Assembly: GCA_902470925.1 (NCBI GenBank)
Contig: CABRIF010000059.1
Coordinates: 1-15,360 of the forward strand
From: an uncultured Collinsella sp.
Lineage (GTDB): Bacteria; Actinomycetota; Coriobacteriia; Coriobacteriales; Coriobacteriaceae
Reading direction: 5' to 3'
Length of the DNA stretch: 15,360 nt
The position numbers and the translations under genes were made by a program. Of the stretch, positions 12,155 to 15,360 are shown piece by piece; position 1 is the first letter of the stretch, and the number at the start of each line of letters is the position of its first letter. The notes under the pieces were generated by a model. It was not told the origin of the DNA. It saw nothing but the letters and a program-made list of their open reading frames with translations, and made no database searches.

Positions 12155-14851
12155 TTGGCGCGCGCGAAGGGCACAGCAACCGATACGGCACCGCGCAAGC
12201 GCGCCGGCAAGCACGCAGCCGCCGACAAGGCGGCTGCGGCCGGACTGCGCGCAAACGAGGGGCGCTCGTCGGCATCTGAGCAGGTGCCGACGTTTTCCGA
12301 CGCCACGACCGGGCGCGACATCGCCGGCGTGATCATGGCGGTCATCGCGGTGGCCTCCTTCATCGCCGTCGTGTCCCCGGCCACCGCCCCGGTTTCGCGC
12401 GCGGTGGCCGGCTTCTACCACCTGGGCTTCGGCCTGGGGGCCTATGTGCTGCCGTTCGTGCTGCTGGCCGCCGCTGTCGCGCTGTTCGTGCCGGAGCGTA
12501 TCCACCCCGACGGGCGCACGGTGGCCGGCGTGGTAATCATTTACGTCGCGATCAGCGCCCTGCTGTCACTGTTCGTTCCCGGCGCGAACCAATCGGTCGC
12601 GGCCATGTTCGAGGCGGCCGCGCTTTCCGCTTCCGGCGGCTATGTGGGCGCCTGGGTGGCCAGCGCCCTGCAGTCGGCGGTGGGCACCACTATCGCCGCC
12701 GTGGTGCTGGTCGGCGCCATCGCCGCGGGCCTCGTGCTCGTGGGCCTGTCGATCGGCGGAGCGGTGCAGTCGGTTGTCACGCGGCTGCGCGGCCTGGCCG
12801 AACGCCGCCATGTCGATGTCAACGACGCTCCGTGGGGCGATGAGGACGCCCTGGGCGGAGCCGCTGCGGCCCAGCCGGCGCGCTCGCGCCGCAAGGCGGC
12901 CGGGGGTCTGCTGGACGATGCCGGCGCCGCCGTCACCACGTTTCTGGGCAACCGGGAGACCACGGTGCTCTCCCGTGAAGCCGACGACGAGCCCGATGTG
13001 GACGAGGATCCCTTCGTAGACGTGTCCGAGCAGGTGGCGGCCGAGCGCGCCGAGACCACGCTCATCCCGGTTCCCGATCGCGTGGCCCCGGCGGCCTCCT
13101 GCGCACCCACCACGGTGCTTTCGCAGGCGGCGGCTGCAGGCGCGAAGGGCACCGATACCGCCGATGCCGCGGCCGAAGACGACCCGGAGGTCCCGCCCTT
13201 CGACACCGACGGCAAGGCGAGCCCCACCCCGGCGATCCCCGGCTTTCTGGCCGGGCACGCGCAGCCCGGCACGGACGCCGCCCAGGCGGCTGCCGCCGAG
13301 CTTGCCGCAGCTGCGAGCGCGGACACCTCCGACGAGGACGGGGACGCCGCCGAGGCGGCCCAGCTTCCGCCTGCTTCGATGCTGCGCCATAACCCGCATT
13401 CTGCCGCCTCGGCCTCCTCGGACAACGAGCTCGAGCAGACCGCGCAGGCCCTGCAGTCGACGCTCGCCGAGTTCGGCCGCTCCGCACGCGTGGTGGGCTG
13501 GATCGCCGGCCCTACCGTCACCACCTTCAAGCTGCAGCCCGGCGAGGGCGAGCGCGTGAGCAAGATCTCCAGCCTGGAGGACGACATCGCGCTTTCGCTG
13601 GCTGCCCAGTCGGTGCGCATCTTCGCCCCGATCCCGGGCACCTCGCTGGTGGGCATCGAGATCCCCAACGCCAAGCGCCAAAACGTTAACCTGGGCGACG
13701 TGCTGCCCTATGTGCAGGGCGGCCCGCTCGAGCTGGCCGTGGGCCGCGACGCCGAGGGCCAGCCCATCGTGGCCGACCTCGCCAAGATGCCCCACCTGCT
13801 CATCGCCGGCACCACCGGTTCGGGCAAGTCTGTGATGATCAACTCCATCATCATGGCCCTGCTCATGCGCACCCACCCCGACGACGTCCGCCTGATCATG
13901 GTCGACCCCAAGCGCGTCGAGCTGTCGGGTTACAACGGCCTGCCGCACCTGTACGTGCCGGTGGTGACCGAGCCCAAGCAGGCGGCGAGCGCCCTGCAGT
14001 GGGCCGTGTCGGAGATGGAGCGGCGCCTCAAGGTGTTCGAGCGCATCGGCGTGCGCAAGATCTCGACATTCAACGACAAGCAGGCCGCCGGCGCGTTCGA
14101 GCACTACGACAACCCGCCGGCCAAGATGCCCTACCTCGTGATCATCATCGACGAGCTGTCCGACCTCATGATGGTGGCCGGCAAGGACGTTGAGGCCTCG
14201 ATCGTGCGCATCGCGCAACTGGGCCGCGCCGCCGGCATCCACCTCATCGTGGCCACGCAGCGCCCCAGCTCCAACGTGGTGACGGGCCTCATCAAGGCTA
14301 ACATCACCAACCGCATCGCCTTCAACGTGGCCACCGGCATCGACTCGCGCGTCATCATCGACCAGATGGGCGCCGAGAAGCTCACCGGGTACGGCGACAT
14401 GCTCTTCTCCAAGGTGGATTGGGGCAAGCCCAAGCGCATCCAGGGCTGTTTCGTCTCCGACGACGAGATCAACGAGGTCGTGGAGTTCGTGAAGTCCCAA
14501 GGCGCCCCCGACTACCATGAGGAGATCCTCTCGGCGGTGGCGCCCGCGCAGATGGGCGGCGGCGGGGGAGGCTTCTACAACGAAGCTCCCTCCGAGGACG
14601 ACCCCCTGCTGTGGGATGCGGCCCAGATCGTCGTGGAGACCCAGCTCGGTTCGACCTCGGGCCTGCAGCGGCGCCTCAAGGTGGGCTACGCGCGCGCCGG
14701 GCGCATCATGGATATGCTCGAGGAGAAGGGTATCGTGGGCCCGCCCGATGGCTCAAAGCCCCGTGAGGTCCTCTACGATGAGGAGGGCCTGGCGGCGCTG
14801 CGTGCTGTCGAGGAGCCCTTGAGCGACGAAGAGATTCAGGGAGGATTCTAA
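12155..14851 (+). CDS. ftsK: DNA translocase FtsK/SpoIIIE
   Basis: FtsK pumps chromosomal DNA through the closing septum. The 898-residue protein has a basic N terminus, four or five membrane helices between about residues 56 and 205, and a long Ala/Asp/Glu-rich low-complexity linker (about 215-410). The RecA-like motor has Walker A GTTGSGKS (552-559) and Walker B IIIDELSDLM (Asp666-Glu667). The C-terminal winged-helix gamma domain (about 817-898) contains LQRRLKVGYARAGRIMDMLE and GIVGPPDGSKPREVL and should bind KOPS/SRS-type guide sequences. The start is TTG at 12155, one base after rnj, with GGAGG at 12144-12148 inside the end of rnj. The next in-frame ATG would fall inside the first helix, so the TTG is favoured. 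Confidence 0.96.
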   Translation: MARAKGTATDTAPRKRAGKHAAADKAAAAGLRANEGRSSASEQVPTFSDATTGRDIAGVIMAVIAVASFIAVVSPATAPVSRAVAGFYHLGFGLGAYVLPFVLLAAAVALFVPERIHPDGRTVAGVVIIYVAISALLSLFVPGANQSVAAMFEAAALSASGGYVGAWVASALQSAVGTTIAAVVLVGAIAAGLVLVGLSIGGAVQSVVTRLRGLAERRHVDVNDAPWGDEDALGGAAAAQPARSRRKAAGGLLDDAGAAVTTFLGNRETTVLSREADDEPDVDEDPFVDVSEQVAAERAETTLIPVPDRVAPAASCAPTTVLSQAAAAGAKGTDTADAAAEDDPEVPPFDTDGKASPTPAIPGFLAGHAQPGTDAAQAAAAELAAAASADTSDEDGDAAEAAQLPPASMLRHNPHSAASASSDNELEQTAQALQSTLAEFGRSARVVGWIAGPTVTTFKLQPGEGERVSKISSLEDDIALSLAAQSVRIFAPIPGTSLVGIEIPNAKRQNVNLGDVLPYVQGGPLELAVGRDAEGQPIVADLAKMPHLLIAGTTGSGKSVMINSIIMALLMRTHPDDVRLIMVDPKRVELSGYNGLPHLYVPVVTEPKQAASALQWAVSEMERRLKVFERIGVRKISTFNDKQAAGAFEHYDNPPAKMPYLVIIIDELSDLMMVAGKDVEASIVRIAQLGRAAGIHLIVATQRPSSNVVTGLIKANITNRIAFNVATGIDSRVIIDQMGAEKLTGYGDMLFSKVDWGKPKRIQGCFVSDDEINEVVEFVKSQGAPDYHEEILSAVAPAQMGGGGGGFYNEAPSEDDPLLWDAAQIVVETQLGSTSGLQRRLKVGYARAGRIMDMLEEKGIVGPPDGSKPREVLYDEEGLAALRAVEEPLSDEEIQGGF

Positions 14852-14852
14852 G

Positions 14853-15360
14853 ATGGCCGCTCGATTCGGCGAGATGCTGCTTGAGCGCCGCCGCCAGCGC
14901 GGGCTTTCCATCCAACAGGTGGCCAACGTCATCAAGATCAGGCCCCAGATCATCGAGTACTTCGAGTGCGAGAACTTCGCCGCCATGCCTCCTCGCGGCT
15001 ATGCCCAGGGCATGATCGCCAGCTACGCGCGCTATCTCGGGCTGAACCCCCGCGAGGTGGTGGGCGCCTACTTCGACAGCCTGCATGCCTTCGAGCAGCA
15101 GGCGGCGGGGGCGGGGGTCGGCCGCTACCATGAGTCGGTGGCCGATGCGAGCCCCCGCAGCGCGAACGCCACGGGTCGCTTCCTCATGGTGAACTCGGGG
15201 CCGGCCAGCTCGCGTTTCGCCACCCGGCCGCCGCAGGCGGGCTATGTATCCGAATCCACCTCGCCGCACGAGCCGATGGCGGCCCAGCGCCTGCGCCCGG
15301 CGCCTCGCGGCGGCCGTCCTGTGGGCGCCGGGCGCAGCGGCGACATGCGCGGCCCTGCCG
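14853..15360 (+). CDS. RodZ-like helix-turn-helix protein, 3'-truncated by the window end
   Basis: The frame opens with ATG 14853, one base after the ftsK stop, with GGGAGG at 14839-14844 in the end of ftsK. It stays open to the window edge (169 full codons). Residues 4-75 match the HTH_25 domain of RodZ and its relatives: FGEMLLERRRQRGLSIQQVA, TKI-like VIKIRPQIIEYFECENFAAM, then GYAQGMIASYARYLGLNP. After residue 85 comes a Pro/Ala/Arg/Gly-rich, probably disordered linker. RodZ links MreB to the membrane during cell elongation. A membrane segment would be expected further on but lies outside the window, so a plain HTH regulator remains possible. Its place after ftsK suggests a cell-division or cell-shape operon. 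Confidence 0.85.
   Translation, partial: MAARFGEMLLERRRQRGLSIQQVANVIKIRPQIIEYFECENFAAMPPRGYAQGMIASYARYLGLNPREVVGAYFDSLHAFEQQAAGAGVGRYHESVADASPRSANATGRFLMVNSGPASSRFATRPPQAGYVSESTSPHEPMAAQRLRPAPRGGRPVGAGRSGDMRGPA

Overview
The window is a GC-rich bacterial contig end. The sequenced genome starts only at position 47. Positions 1-46 are an untrimmed Illumina Nextera adapter, including an i5 index. The protein families, the high GC content and the gene order (rimM-trmD-lepB, glyQ-glyS-PPDK regulator-ppdK, rnj-ftsK-rodZ-like) suggest an anaerobic member of the Coriobacteriia, such as Collinsella or Olsenella. This is an inference from content; I could not run a database search.

Layout. (1) 47-1763, plus strand: the 3' part of rimM (ribosome maturation), trmD (tRNA m1G37 methyltransferase) and lepB (signal peptidase I), tightly packed as an operon. 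(2) 1764-2013: an intergenic region with a hairpin, a 12-bp palindrome flanked by direct repeats, and a weak -10 element. (3) 2014-5902: glyQ, glyS and a DUF299-type PPDK regulatory kinase/phosphotransferase, with gaps of 5 and 2 bases. (4) 6105-8852: ppdK, after a leader of about 200 bases. The regulator and its target enzyme are adjacent, and both the regulatory Thr and the catalytic His are present in PPDK.

(5) 8853-10434 is the least ordinary part. It holds a 30-bp tandem repeat array with 60-bp higher-order structure and an inverted continuation. Next comes a minus-strand transcription unit for a 37-residue membrane protein, with its own promoter, ribosome binding site and intrinsic terminator. 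Its promoter overlaps an opposing plus-strand promoter. That one probably serves a four-helix membrane protein of unknown function (9580-10083). An octamer tandem repeat (11 units), a 38-bp tandem duplication and a strong terminator follow.

(6) 10435-15360: rnj (RNase J, start of the mRNA decay pathway), ftsK (DNA translocase, TTG start) and the 5' part of a RodZ-like gene, closely spaced and probably co-transcribed from an extended -10 promoter next to the terminator. The housekeeping genes are conventional. No mobile element, CRISPR array, tRNA or rRNA was seen. The best candidates for something undescribed are the 37-residue minus-strand gene, its face-to-face promoters and the neighbouring repeats.
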